The position numbers were made by a program, and so were the translations under genes. Under the pieces are notes generated by a model. The model saw only the letters and a program-made list of their open reading frames with translations. It did no database searches and had not been told where the DNA came from. DNA of 64,000 bases from Anaerovorax sp. IOR16 (GTDB lineage: Bacteria > Bacillota > Clostridia > Peptostreptococcales > Anaerovoracaceae). Below, piece by piece: positions 1 through 8,114 of the stretch; position 1 is the first letter of the stretch; each line of letters begins with the position of its first letter. The stretch is from positions 1 to 64,000 of the forward strand of contig NZ_JADQTL010000012.1 in NCBI RefSeq assembly GCF_017168145.1, read 5' to 3'.

Positions 1-1098
1 TCCAGCTTCTTCACAGTCAAATCTTAAATAAGGAATCCTTTTATCCTCTCCAAAGTTGAAAAGTACAAGAGGTCTTATTAAATCTCTCCTGATGGTAGAA
101 GCTAAAGCTTTACAGTCCGCCACAGTGAGGTCATGTCTTACTTCATTGTGGGTCTTGCTTTGTGCATAGGAGCCACCGCCACTGTCTGAGGTTAGTGTTT
201 GACCGAGTATCGCCTTTGACATTTGCTCGTCACAGAATCTCGCTAGGGATTCATAGACATTGATTGAGGTTGTCTTTGAGCTCTCCTTGAATTCAATCTC
301 TGTATTATCTGGTATGATTCCAGCAGCATCAGTGCCAAGCATCACAAGAGCCCTCATTAAAGCTTCCTTGTCTTCCTCAGATGCTGAAGGATTATACTTC
401 CCAAGTCTTAAAGGCATCCCAAAGACTTCACAGAAGGAAACCCAGTCCTTGACATCATAGTTCTTGAACAAATACATCCAAGCCACCACTCGAAGCACAC
501 CAGCACGAGAAGGATGTCCAGAGCGTGCCTTGTATCTATGGATAATGAACTTGTTTTTAGGAAGTTCTATTCCCATTGGCTGCTCTTCAGTCATGACTTT
601 CAATGTGTCATTTTCATCCCAGAAGAACTTCTTTTGATGTCTCCACTTAATATCATCAATGACATACTTTCCGCCATCTGTACCCCATATAATTTCACTC
701 GTGGCAATTCCTTTGCCTATTGCATCCAAGAGGTCTAAGAATACATCCTCTATAGATTCAATACTCTCAATCTCTTCCTTTACAAAATCAGCAATCCTTT
801 TGTCATATTCATCATCAGAGAAGGGGATTACCTCAAAGTCAAGCCCTGTCACTGCATTTTTACGAGTTTGAAGCTGTGAGAATAGGTGAGGGTCTTTCTC
901 TTCCATTTCCTCAAAGAGCTCCATCTGTCTGAGTGCATCTCCTGAATCTGCCTCCCTGAAAATCTGTGCCAGTCTTGCAGGAGTCAATCCATTTGATGGA
1001 TAAGTGGAGTATTTGTCTTGCACCTGAACTGCTGCAACTTCTTCCATAATGGGTTTTGTGAATTTGCTTTGAATGTAGTTAAATGCTTTTTTTATCAA
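1..1098 (-). CDS. Mu gp29-like portal protein (DUF935), C-terminus outside window
   Basis: This is the first 366 codons of a portal protein, the dodecameric ring at the head vertex through which DNA is packaged. The translation contains the DUF935 stretch with a W-R-H-Q-K-K-F motif, then G-H-P-S-R-A-G and V-L-R, typical of Mu gp29-like portals. The start is TTG at 1096-1098, chosen because a strong AGGAGGTGAGG ribosome site lies just upstream and no ATG fits. It follows the large terminase by 14 bases in the same operon. The gene runs off the left edge, so its length is unknown. Confidence 0.85.
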   Translation of the reverse strand, partial: MIKKAFNYIQSKFTKPIMEEVAAVQVQDKYSTYPSNGLTPARLAQIFREADSGDALRQMELFEEMEEKDPHLFSQLQTRKNAVTGLDFEVIPFSDDEYDKRIADFVKEEIESIESIEDVFLDLLDAIGKGIATSEIIWGTDGGKYVIDDIKWRHQKKFFWDENDTLKVMTEEQPMGIELPKNKFIIHRYKARSGHPSRAGVLRVVAWMYLFKNYDVKDWVSFCEVFGMPLRLGKYNPSASEEDKEALMRALVMLGTDAAGIIPDNTEIEFKESSKTTSINVYESLARFCDEQMSKAILGQTLTSDSGGGSYAQSKTHNEVRHDLTVADCKALASTIRRDLIRPLVLFNFGEDKRIPYLRFDCEEAG

Positions 1099-1112
1099 GA
1101 ATCCTCACCTCC

Positions 1113-2879
1113 TTAATACGCTCCTTTTTTAAATCTTAAGGCTCTTGAGATAACTGACTTGTAATCTACCTTTGTGCTGCCTTTTATCTGTAGAGCTATT
1201 CTTAAAGCCATTTCAAAAGTGTCAGGAGCATCATCATTTTTGCCCATTGGGTATTCAAGCATCTGCTTGAGTAAAGTCTTATGTTTCTTGCTAAATTTAA
1301 CATATTTGTTTTTGACAAATGGCTGTGTACTTTCGATTCTTAGGTGCTTTGATTGTAAATTGTAGATTTCTTCAATAGGGAGCATTTCTCCAGCTTGACG
1401 ACTTCTTTCAGCCATTATGTCTTTGAAAAAGTGCTGGAACTGAATGGACTCAACTCCAAACTTAAAGAACCCTTTGTTAAAATCTCTTTTGAGTCTTTTC
1501 TGCATTTCAATTGAATCCTCAATGATTGCATCTGGTTTCCTTTTTTCAACGCTTGCCTCAACCACATACATATATCCAGTCTTGAGGTTCTTTGCTAGAG
1601 CTATGATGGCAGAGGTATCACTTTTCTTGTTTTTCCCTAGAGAAGGGTCATTTGCACCAATGAATATAAAGTCAGGAAGTGAAAAGTCAACGTCACTATC
1701 CTCGTAAAAATCGAACCATTCTTCGTTAAAGGTACATGAATCAGGGTCAATAGGGTCATTCTGAATCTCACTGTTAAAGGATGCTTCACCTTCAGAGATT
1801 CTTACTATCATCAAGTCGTAATATGAAAGCTTTGCCTCCCATAAAACGCTAGTACCCTCAAGCATTTCTTCCTTGTTTGCGTCAAAGAACTCCTTGGCAT
1901 CTTCCTGTCTTGCTGGATTTTCAAGGTCAGTGTATATGGTTTCCCATACATCCCAAAGGTTTTGGTTCTCAGCGAAGCTGATGACCCCTCGGTATTTTAC
2001 ACAGTGATATTCAGGATTTCTTAAAACCTTTGAAAGTAAAGAATCTGAGTGAAGTATTGTTCCTATATAGACAATATCTGTGTATGTATCCCCAGCCTTG
2101 GACACCGCTTTATAAAACCAGTTTTCCAGCTTCTTTCTTTGCTCTGGAGTGTTTACATTTTCGTCATTCTCAACATCATCAAGGACGATAAGGTCAGGTC
2201 TCCAGTTTCTGTGCCTTCTACCTCTTATCTTTTTCCCTGAGCCGATAGCTTCGACTTTGATATCTGTTGATGTGAGGATAACTCCTGTTTTCCATACTTT
2301 TTTACCTTTTAAGTTTCCAAAGTCCTCATGGATAGCCTTGTTATCTTCAAGCTCTGTTTTGATATCTGCAAGGAACCCTTCCGCTTGATCGGAGCTATCA
2401 GATAATATAATAGGGTAGTGCTTGTATTCGTAAACTATGGCATGAAGCGTGTCTTTGAATGTGAAGTTTGTTGACTTCGCATGTCCACGAGGAGCAGCTA
2501 TCCCACGTCTGCATCCTTTTTCCCTTGATATCTTTTTAGAAGATACAAAGGGATTCATGCCCTTTAAAACACCTTTAGACCATATTTCATCCAGCTCATT
2601 ATGAAACTCAGGAGATTCTCTTATGAAGTAGTGGGGGAGGTAGGCTCTTCCAAAGTATGCAAGGTCTATGGCTCCCAGTCTTTTTCTTAGTCCTTTTTCT
2701 CCTGTGAGAGAAGCTCCTTTTCGGTACTCCTTTAGCAGTTCCGCTCTAAGCTCTTTATGGTCATTTCCTTTAGTGACATATTGCTCGAATAAATTCTTTT
2801 GGTATTCTTTATCCTGTTTTATTTCAACGTCTTCGTCAGTATTTTCAAGCTGTCTTATATAATCATCTAATTTAATCAT
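1113..2879 (-). CDS. Phage terminase large subunit, Mu gp28-like
   Basis: 588 residues, the motor and nuclease that packages phage DNA into the prohead. A Walker A-like loop, PRGHAKST, lies at about residues 130-137, and a Walker B motif, DLIVLDD, at about 229-235. The C-terminal RNase H-like nuclease begins near GANDPSLGK at about residues 407-415, whose Asp is a likely metal ligand. The start overlaps the end of the small-terminase gene by 8 bases, so translation is probably coupled. The portal gene follows. Length and domain order are normal for Mu-type terminases and no lesion is visible. Confidence 0.9.
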   Translation of the reverse strand: MIKLDDYIRQLENTDEDVEIKQDKEYQKNLFEQYVTKGNDHKELRAELLKEYRKGASLTGEKGLRKRLGAIDLAYFGRAYLPHYFIRESPEFHNELDEIWSKGVLKGMNPFVSSKKISREKGCRRGIAAPRGHAKSTNFTFKDTLHAIVYEYKHYPIILSDSSDQAEGFLADIKTELEDNKAIHEDFGNLKGKKVWKTGVILTSTDIKVEAIGSGKKIRGRRHRNWRPDLIVLDDVENDENVNTPEQRKKLENWFYKAVSKAGDTYTDIVYIGTILHSDSLLSKVLRNPEYHCVKYRGVISFAENQNLWDVWETIYTDLENPARQEDAKEFFDANKEEMLEGTSVLWEAKLSYYDLMIVRISEGEASFNSEIQNDPIDPDSCTFNEEWFDFYEDSDVDFSLPDFIFIGANDPSLGKNKKSDTSAIIALAKNLKTGYMYVVEASVEKRKPDAIIEDSIEMQKRLKRDFNKGFFKFGVESIQFQHFFKDIMAERSRQAGEMLPIEEIYNLQSKHLRIESTQPFVKNKYVKFSKKHKTLLKQMLEYPMGKNDDAPDTFEMALRIALQIKGSTKVDYKSVISRALRFKKGAY

Positions 2880-3438
2880 CGCTGGTCACCTTCGTCTTTG
2901 CTTTTTCAAGTACCGCCTTAAGTTCTGTGGCAAGGCTTGGGTCTGACTTAATAAGCTTCATAAGCTCTTCTTCCATTTCTTCAAATGCAAGCTCGGCTTT
3001 TTTCTTCATATCATGTTTGATTTTTCTTTTATATGCTTCGGTTCTTGATACTGCAACAACAAGTCTTCCAACTTTATCAAGTGGCATGTTGCTAAATTCC
3101 TCTTCAGCATTTGCCATTTTTTCTATTAAACCACCCATTAACATATGTGTAGCTGCACCAGTATAATCTTCGTCTGGATTGGCTCTGATGGCTTTAACCA
3201 GTTGATTAGTTTGTTGTTGGATTTCAAGCAGTCTTTGAGTTGCCTTGTTAGTCCTTAGTGCATATCTCCCAACAGAGCTCTTGCTGATTTCTTCGCCACA
3301 TTCTTCGAAGAGCCACTCTGATATCTCCTCATAGGTGATACTGGTATCAAGGAGCATATCATCAATTTTGCTTTTGATTTCTTCAGGAAGCCTATCTATC
3401 TTGCTTGATATTCTCGTTCTCTGCCTTTCTTTTCCCAT
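2872..3438 (-). CDS. Phage small terminase-like protein, Mu gp27-like (DUF3486)
   Basis: 188 residues. The N-terminal 75 residues hold a helix-turn-helix-like stretch with the pattern LPEEIKSKIDDML then TYEEISEWL, followed by GEEISKSSVGRYA, which is characteristic of DUF3486 (Mu gp27). The C-terminal part is charged and helical. The family is thought to act as the DNA-recognition subunit of the terminase; that role is inferred from synteny with Mu gp27-gp28-gp29. Its stop overlaps the start of the large subunit. Confidence 0.8.
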   Translation of the reverse strand: MGKERQRTRISSKIDRLPEEIKSKIDDMLLDTSITYEEISEWLFEECGEEISKSSVGRYALRTNKATQRLLEIQQQTNQLVKAIRANPDEDYTGAATHMLMGGLIEKMANAEEEFSNMPLDKVGRLVVAVSRTEAYKRKIKHDMKKKAELAFEEMEEELMKLIKSDPSLATELKAVLEKAKTKVTSDD

Positions 3439-3449
3439 GTAATCATCCC

Positions 3450-3779
3450 TTACATATCAATCCCATCATCTGGCTTTATGGAAAGGACAACAAGTTTTCC
3501 TTCACTAGAAAGCTTTACCTCGACATCCTCTCTGTCCATGTCGCAAAGTCTTACAGTGTTTTTAGTTTCAATGTGTCTTACTTCTATGTAGCCTTTGCCT
3601 TCCAGATAATCGAGACTTTCATTAATCTCTACATCATCAATATTCCTTGCCTTAAGTGCTGCTTCAAGCTCATAGATTTCAAAGAACCTTGTACTAAACA
3701 CATTGGCTACAGTTCGCATGATAATGCCATTAGTTCTTTTAAAATCCGCTGCCGATACAGCTTGTATTGATTTATTCAT
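3450..3779 (-). CDS. Mu gp26-like phage protein with winged-helix character
   Basis: 109 residues, between the gp25-like and gp27-like genes, where Mu carries gp26. The sequence has a helix-rich front and a segment reading INESLDYLEGKGYIEVR, which looks like the recognition helix and wing of a small winged-helix fold. No function is established for this family to my knowledge. A ribosome site GAGAGGAGATAAAAAC precedes the ATG. It sits 11 bases from the next gene in the late operon. Confidence 0.6.
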   Translation of the reverse strand: MNKSIQAVSAADFKRTNGIIMRTVANVFSTRFFEIYELEAALKARNIDDVEINESLDYLEGKGYIEVRHIETKNTVRLCDMDREDVEVKLSSEGKLVVLSIKPDDGIDM

Positions 3780-3783
3780 GTTT

Positions 3784-4116
3784 TTATCTCCTCTCTTTCA
3801 CAAGTTGCATCAAATAATCTTGTATTTTGTCTAATTTTTTACTTATTTCTCCATACGTTCTAGCATGTTCTTGTTTAGTTATAAAATCTCTTTGCACAAG
3901 TTCCTTATGCTCTGAGAGTTCTTTGCCTACATTATCAATCTTTTCTGTGAGCTTTTCTTCTACACTTTCAAGCTTTTTCTCATTGTTACCAGTAGCCACT
4001 TCATTCCTGTTTATTTTGCCTTCAATGTCCTTAAGGGTCTTCACCAAGAAAAAACCAATTATGCCTACAACCGTTCCTGGTATTAGTCCTAAAATTACCG
4101 CATCCACATTCATCAT
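3784..4116 (-). CDS. Small membrane-anchored coiled-coil protein (DUF2730-like, Mu gp25 position)
   Basis: 110 residues. Residues 5-25 form one hydrophobic transmembrane segment, followed by a long charged heptad-like coiled coil (about 30-105). Position and architecture match Mu gp25/DUF2730 proteins, which sit between lysis and terminase genes. It may belong to the lysis apparatus, for example as a spanin-like or holin-associated factor, but that is inference. Translation could begin at either of two adjacent ATG codons. Confidence 0.55.
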   Translation of the reverse strand: MMNVDAVILGLIPGTVVGIIGFFLVKTLKDIEGKINRNEVATGNNEKKLESVEEKLTEKIDNVGKELSEHKELVQRDFITKQEHARTYGEISKKLDKIQDYLMQLVKERR

Positions 4117-4125
4117 CCCACCATC

Positions 4126-4569
4126 TTAAGCCTTGTGCTTTTCTTCTTTCATAAGTCTAACTTTGTCCTCAATAGTGCTCTTTACATAGCCCTCAAAGTC
4201 TCCAAGGCTTTCATTAAGAGCTTTCACATATTCAGGCTCAAGTGTTTTAATAATCTGGTCGTAGGCTCTGATTCCTAATTCCTGAAGCTTTTCTTTTCTG
4301 TCCCCATCTGAAATAGAAATATCTTTTCTGATGATGTCTGCTGCTGTTTGTTCGATTGCTGACACTGTTTTACTTGCCACATCATCAAGCCTGTAAAGTG
4401 CTTCAATGACAAGCTCCTTTTGTCTGTCATCTTGAATCTTTTCAGTTTCAAGCTTCAGCTTTTCAGTCAGCCTTCTAAGATAGAAGGTCGCATAAGCTCC
4501 AGCAAGTGTAATGCATGCTATCCCTATGCTTATCAATGTTTCGTTTAGCGTGCTTTGAAGTTCTTGCAT
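4126..4569 (-). CDS. Phage holin, LLH-type
   Basis: 147 residues. An N-terminal hydrophobic segment (about residues 10-31) is followed by an amphipathic helical cytoplasmic domain, the layout of LLH-family phage holins. Holins make the membrane lesion that lets the lysin reach the wall at the end of infection. A GGGGGA ribosome site precedes the ATG. The gene is the first after a clear intrinsic terminator and lies near the lysin gene, which supports a lysis role. It could instead be a different membrane protein. Confidence 0.65.
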   Translation of the reverse strand: MQELQSTLNETLISIGIACITLAGAYATFYLRRLTEKLKLETEKIQDDRQKELVIEALYRLDDVASKTVSAIEQTAADIIRKDISISDGDRKEKLQELGIRAYDQIIKTLEPEYVKALNESLGDFEGYVKSTIEDKVRLMKEEKHKA

Positions 4570-4597
4570 CTGTGCATCCCCCTTTTAATTTTTTGAA

Positions 4598-4638
4598 ATA
4601 AAAAAATACCAGCAAAGACGTTTGTCTCTACTGGTATT
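4598..4638 (-). terminator. Intrinsic terminator after mor
   Basis: Stem AATACCAG (4605-4612) pairs with CTGGTATT (4631-4638), followed on the minus strand by TTTTTTATTT. It ends the early/middle transcript after the Mor gene and separates it from the late lysis-terminase operon. Confidence 0.8.
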
Positions 4639-4683
4639 CTCTCAAATTTTACCTGAATACTCACCATGAAGCACTTCTATAAT

Positions 4684-4998
4684 TTACTTCACTGCTTGCA
4701 TTTCAAAAAGGTTTATTTGCCCTTCGCATTCTTTTGGGTTTATTATATCTCTAACCCACCGTTCGCACAAGTTATATTTTATTGCCAAATCTTTGTAATT
4801 CGCTCCGTTGAATTCTTTCCTAATCTTTTTGTCTCTAATCGGACGGATGACACTGTCAAGCTTCGGGATATACATATTGGTTCCACCAATCTCTTTGCAT
4901 AAGTTAAGAAAGTTGTCGACTCCGATAATAGAGACTACTTGCTGATAGAACTCAGGGAGCATATCAACGGTAAGTTCTTCTATCCATTTTTCATCCAT
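4684..4998 (-). CDS. Mor-family transcription activator
   Basis: 104 residues. The N-terminal two thirds matches the Mor/C dimerisation region (LPEFYQQVVSIIGVDNFLNL) and an IPKLDSVIRP strand. The C-terminal third is a helix-turn-helix with NGANYKDLAIKYNLCERWVR. Mor activates the middle promoter of Mu-type phages by bending promoter DNA and recruiting RNA polymerase. It is the last gene before a strong terminator, so it probably activates the late operon that begins at the holin. It is of normal length and intact. Confidence 0.85.
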   Translation of the reverse strand: MDEKWIEELTVDMLPEFYQQVVSIIGVDNFLNLCKEIGGTNMYIPKLDSVIRPIRDKKIRKEFNGANYKDLAIKYNLCERWVRDIINPKECEGQINLFEMQAVK

Positions 4999-5018
4999 CC
5001 GTAACCTCCCATATCCGC

Positions 5019-6191
5019 CTATTTTTTCATCATCATATCAAGTAGTTTCACGATAACTGCTGCAAACTCCGCCCAAGTAAGCTCGTCAAGTGCTTTGTGT
5101 TCCCCTGTGATTATTCCAAGCTCTTTCATCTTCTGAATGTACTTATCTCCCCAGTGTTCCTCTGTGATAGGCTCTTTGGTAATGAAATTCACAAGCTTAA
5201 CGATATCATGTCCATAGCCATCCCCAGGATAAGCCCATCCAGCTCCATTAGGATTGTTTTTGTATCCAAGCCATTCCACATATTTTGAGCTACCTCTTTT
5301 TACAAGGGAAAATCTTGGGTCAACACATTCCTGTTTCAATGGTTCTGTGGATGCATAGGCTTTAAGGTGTTGAATTTGAGCTCTCACTCCAAGTCTTGGA
5401 TTGTCAAAGCTTGCTGCCTGTCCTTTTCCGTTTCCGTTTAAGGCTCCGATTCCTGAATAATTGTTTTGCTCTGGAACTACAATCCCACCATATTTGAAGT
5501 ATCCAGTTTCTTTTAAGCTCTGAGCCCATGCCACGTCAGCTCTAACTCCTTCAAGCTCAGCTTCTTCAATGAATATCTGTGCAAGCTCTTCAGTAGAACA
5601 GCGGGGAAGAGCAGGGGACTTATTGCCTTTTAGTGCAAAAGAGACCATCTGTGCCAGCTTCGCTTCTGTCTTACCCATGATGGGTGTCAAGGTTGTATTT
5701 GATTCCTGAATAAGTTTTATGAAGTTCTGCCAGCCATTTTGTCTTGAGCGAATCACACTTGGACAATTCTTGCCAGTCCAATGATTGTGCTGCACAACCT
5801 TTCCAATAGGGATATCAAACTTCCACATGAGGTAAGTTATGAGCTCGGCTGCTAACTTCTCAGCCTTGGCTCTGTCGATATCTGAGTTCATACAAATTTC
5901 AATACCTATGCTTTTTCTGTTTCCTGTTCCGTTTCTTCCATCCCCAGCATGCCATCCATTCTCATTGGTTGGTAGGTGCTGGTATATCTTTTCATCATCA
6001 ACGGTAAAGTGCCAGCTTGCTCCTGTTGTCGGATTCTTTATATATCTGCTGTGCATATATGCATTAGCACCTTTATTGGTGTTTCCTGTGTCGTGAACCG
6101 TTATGTATTCTGGTTCCATCTTGTAGCCTGGTCTATTTCCGTTGGTACTTGGAATCAAGTCAACGATTATTTTCTTTTCTACTTCAAACAT
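5019..6191 (-). CDS. Phage lysin: amidase plus glucosaminidase domains
   Basis: 390 residues. Residues about 10-165 are a zinc-dependent N-acetylmuramoyl-L-alanine amidase of the Amidase_2 type. His residues are visible in TVHDTG and SWHFTV, and H plus C in QHNHWTGKNCP. Residues about 195-340 resemble a glucosaminidase-type domain with AWAQSLKETGYFKYGG and NYSGIGA. The last 45 residues resemble a single S-layer-homology repeat (IQKMKELGIITG), a likely wall-binding tail. Having two cleavage specificities in one lysin is notable. It is encoded just upstream of mor, away from the holin. Confidence 0.85.
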   Translation of the reverse strand: MFEVEKKIIVDLIPSTNGNRPGYKMEPEYITVHDTGNTNKGANAYMHSRYIKNPTTGASWHFTVDDEKIYQHLPTNENGWHAGDGRNGTGNRKSIGIEICMNSDIDRAKAEKLAAELITYLMWKFDIPIGKVVQHNHWTGKNCPSVIRSRQNGWQNFIKLIQESNTTLTPIMGKTEAKLAQMVSFALKGNKSPALPRCSTEELAQIFIEEAELEGVRADVAWAQSLKETGYFKYGGIVVPEQNNYSGIGALNGNGKGQAASFDNPRLGVRAQIQHLKAYASTEPLKQECVDPRFSLVKRGSSKYVEWLGYKNNPNGAGWAYPGDGYGHDIVKLVNFITKEPITEEHWGDKYIQKMKELGIITGEHKALDELTWAEFAAVIVKLLDMMMKK

Positions 6192-6193
6192 TG

Positions 6194-6271
6194 TTAATGA
6201 ACCCCTTTCATTTTCTTTTTTAAGTTTTCAATAATTTCATCACTCACATTTTTCTTTTTATTCAATTTCAT
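6194..6271 (-). CDS. 25-residue coupled small ORF
   Basis: A 25-codon frame starts at ATG 6269-6271, overlapping the stop of the upstream gene as ATGA, and has GGGGGA as ribosome site. The product is very lysine-rich (12 of 25 positions K or N). I do not recognise it. It lies 3 bases upstream of the lysin start, so it may mainly keep ribosomes loaded for lysin translation. Confidence 0.4.
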   Translation of the reverse strand: MKLNKKKNVSDEIIENLKKKMKGVH

Positions 6272-6495
6272 TCCCCCTTGTTTTTCTGAAAAGTAAACCC
6301 ATGCATCAATAAGGTTTCCTTGTCTTTTGGAAGGTCCTCATAAAGCTCTGGTTTCATGGAAAAACATCCACTTTGTATCATCTTGATAAATCTATTAGTA
6401 TTGGCTCTATTGACAGTGATACCTCTGTTTTTTAGAGCCTTTTGAATATCCTTTGTTTCTGCTGCAATCTCAATCTTAAATTTCAGTACAGCCAT
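6268..6495 (-). CDS. Unknown small phage protein
   Basis: 75 residues from the ATG at 6493-6495, chosen because the upstream ATG lies directly on the GGGGGA ribosome site. The sequence begins with MAVLKFKIEIAAETKDIQK and has a helix-turn-helix-like middle (NRGITVNRANTNRFIKMI). I do not recognise the family. It lies in the early-middle operon between gemA and the lysin. Confidence 0.55.
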   Translation of the reverse strand: MAVLKFKIEIAAETKDIQKALKNRGITVNRANTNRFIKMIQSGCFSMKPELYEDLPKDKETLLMHGFTFQKNKGE

Positions 6496-6507
6496 AATCA
6501 TCCCCCT

Positions 6508-6882
6508 TTATAGATTAATGATCGGTGCGACTACCTTCTTATAAAACTCCACAGCATTGTAAGAAGTTTCCCCACGAGCTCTGAGTTCTTCTTCAAATTT
6601 CTTATATTCCATTGCAAGCTTCATGACCTTTAAAGCTCCAATTTGTTCAGGTGTTATCTTAGTTTTAAATTCGGTACTTGGAATGATGTAGCCTAATGCC
6701 CTTGGCAAATAGAAAATATCTCCATGATTGTTCCATTCCTCAATAACTTCCTCAGCAAATTTATTGCGGTTGAGCCTTTGCTTTACTGGAGGAATGATTC
6801 CTTTTTCTCGAAGCTCCGCTCGTATTTCAGCTTGGAGCTTCTTTTCCTTCTGGGTCATTTTCTTATACTTTTTCTTTGCCAT
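6508..6882 (-). CDS. Unknown basic phage protein
   Basis: 124 residues from the ATG at 6880-6882, chosen for its good spacing from GGAGG. The first 40 residues are very basic (AKKKYKKMTQKEKKLQ), suggesting nucleic-acid contact. The remainder is predicted to be helical, with no family I recognise. The start overlaps the stop of the downstream gemA half by one base, so the two are co-translated. Confidence 0.55.
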   Translation of the reverse strand: MAKKKYKKMTQKEKKLQAEIRAELREKGIIPPVKQRLNRNKFAEEVIEEWNNHGDIFYLPRALGYIIPSTEFKTKITPEQIGALKVMKLAMEYKKFEEELRARGETSYNAVEFYKKVVAPIINL

Positions 6883-7112
6883 CACATCACCTCCGACTGC
6901 TTTTGAAGCATTTTCTTGAGGCTTTCAATGAGCTTGTGGGCTTGCCAGCCTTTGAGCCATTCAACTCTTTCAGTCTGATAATACTTTTTCATGAAACCAT
7001 TAAGGCGAGCAGGGTTATCCTTCCACCCAAGAGCTTCTTCCAGTTGCCTAATCTTCCAAATTTGCTCTTTGCTCGCCATTCCATTTCTGCTGTCGTTGTA
7101 ACTGTCTTTCAT
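6882..7112 (-). CDS. gemA: GemA/Mu gp16-like protein, C-terminal half
   Basis: 76 residues containing the second half of the GemA family (DUF1018): SKEQIWKIRQLEEALGW, then ARLNGFMKKYY, ERVEWLKGWQAHKLIESLKKM. In Mu, GemA is a regulator that affects host gene expression and DNA supercoiling. The matching first half is a separate frame directly upstream, joined by an ATGA stop-start overlap at 7109-7112. Either the protein works as two coupled polypeptides, or a one-base loss split an originally single gene. Confidence 0.75.
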   Translation of the reverse strand: MKDSYNDSRNGMASKEQIWKIRQLEEALGWKDNPARLNGFMKKYYQTERVEWLKGWQAHKLIESLKKMLQKQSEVM

Positions 7113-7282
7113 TTTCCTAGTGCAAATATTACTCTATTGAGTTCCGTTCCTGTGCAAGCTCTCATACTGTCTTTTCCTGTTTCTCGCTCCAATATGGTGT
7201 ATAGCATTTCCTTATCAAAGCCTAATTCTGAAGCAAGACCCCAGATAGTTTTTATCTGAGGTTTGCCTTTTTTAGCTGCCAT
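7109..7282 (-). CDS. gemA: GemA/Mu gp16-like protein, N-terminal half
   Basis: 57 residues with IKTIWGLASELGFDKEML, then TILERETGKDSM and ACTGTELNRVIFAL. This matches the first half of GemA-family proteins, where the same pattern precedes the SKEQxxKIRxL repeat. Start ATG 7280-7282, with AAGGGGTGATGA upstream. The stop TGA overlaps the ATG of the downstream half, which lies in the -1 frame. Confidence 0.7.
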   Translation of the reverse strand: MAAKKGKPQIKTIWGLASELGFDKEMLYTILERETGKDSMRACTGTELNRVIFALGK

Positions 7283-7296
7283 TCAGTCATCACCCC

Positions 7297-7797
7297 TTAA
7301 TCTGGAATACTTTCCTTGTTGGTCTCATAACCAAAGACATCATCCGTCTTAAGGGATGCACCGACCTTGATTAATGTTTCCATTGGCTGCTTCTTCAGTT
7401 CGTCCTTGTTGATGGTTTCTTTTACAGTGATGCAGTTTGTAAGCTTCATCATTTTAAGCTTTCTTATGGCTTCATCAACCAGCTTCTTTGGTATGCTTAA
7501 CTTTGTGCTCTTCCTGAATCCAATAGTCCCATGAGTAAATATTCTGTTTTTCTTGCCATCCATATCGTGTCTGTTTTCTTCAGCAAACTCCTGCATTTCC
7601 TTCTCAAGAACTTTGATTTTAAGCTTATGAGGCTCAATCTTGTCCTTGTATTCTTCCTTGATTTCAGCTATTTTCATGTTCATGTCGCCTTCTAGCTTTT
7701 CAATAGCGACCTCATTCTCAAGTATCTCCATCAAGTTCATGTCTACATCATCCCAAGACTTAAGCTTTGGGACACTTTCAATTCTTTTCCTTGCCAT
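7297..7797 (-). CDS. gam: Mu Gam-like host-nuclease inhibitor
   Basis: 166 residues of the Phage_Mu_Gam family. A long N-terminal coiled coil (about residues 20-75) is followed by GTIGFRKSTKLSIPKK and a C-terminal helical region, the standard Gam layout. Gam dimers bind free double-stranded DNA ends and protect them from host exonuclease such as RecBCD or AddAB; it is related to eukaryotic Ku. It lies between the transposition genes and gemA, as in Mu. It appears intact. Confidence 0.85.
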   Translation of the reverse strand: MARKRIESVPKLKSWDDVDMNLMEILENEVAIEKLEGDMNMKIAEIKEEYKDKIEPHKLKIKVLEKEMQEFAEENRHDMDGKKNRIFTHGTIGFRKSTKLSIPKKLVDEAIRKLKMMKLTNCITVKETINKDELKKQPMETLIKVGASLKTDDVFGYETNKESIPD

Positions 7798-7809
7798 GTT
7801 ATGACCTCC

Positions 7810-8058
7810 TTATGAATTTTCAATTTTTATATCTTTAATCGAACCAGCCATGACATCAACACTGATGCCATAGGATTCGTTTAGGTTATACATTGCTTCC
7901 ACTGGTAGAGCTTCAATCGCTTGTTTCCTGATATATGTTTCTTCAACAAAGTTGCAAATACGGTCTATTGTATCCTTCCTAGATTCAATTCCAGCATCAA
8001 GACTGTTTACAGCTACAGCAACGATATCTCTAAGCCCAAACTCTGAGTTATTTTTCAT
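7810..8058 (-). CDS. Unknown small phage protein between muB and gam
   Basis: 82 residues from ATG 8056-8058. This start is preferred over one 33 bases upstream because GAAGGAGG lies 8-9 bases before it. The product is mostly helical (LRDIVAVAVNSLDAGIESRK, then EETYIRKQAIEALPVEAMY). I do not recognise it. Its conserved operon position suggests a minor role in early phage development. Confidence 0.5.
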   Translation of the reverse strand: MKNNSEFGLRDIVAVAVNSLDAGIESRKDTIDRICNFVEETYIRKQAIEALPVEAMYNLNESYGISVDVMAGSIKDIKIENS

Positions 8059-8114
8059 AGGGTTAGCCTCCTTCATTTTTCGATTTGCCACTCTTTGTGC
8101 GAATTTCTGTCATC

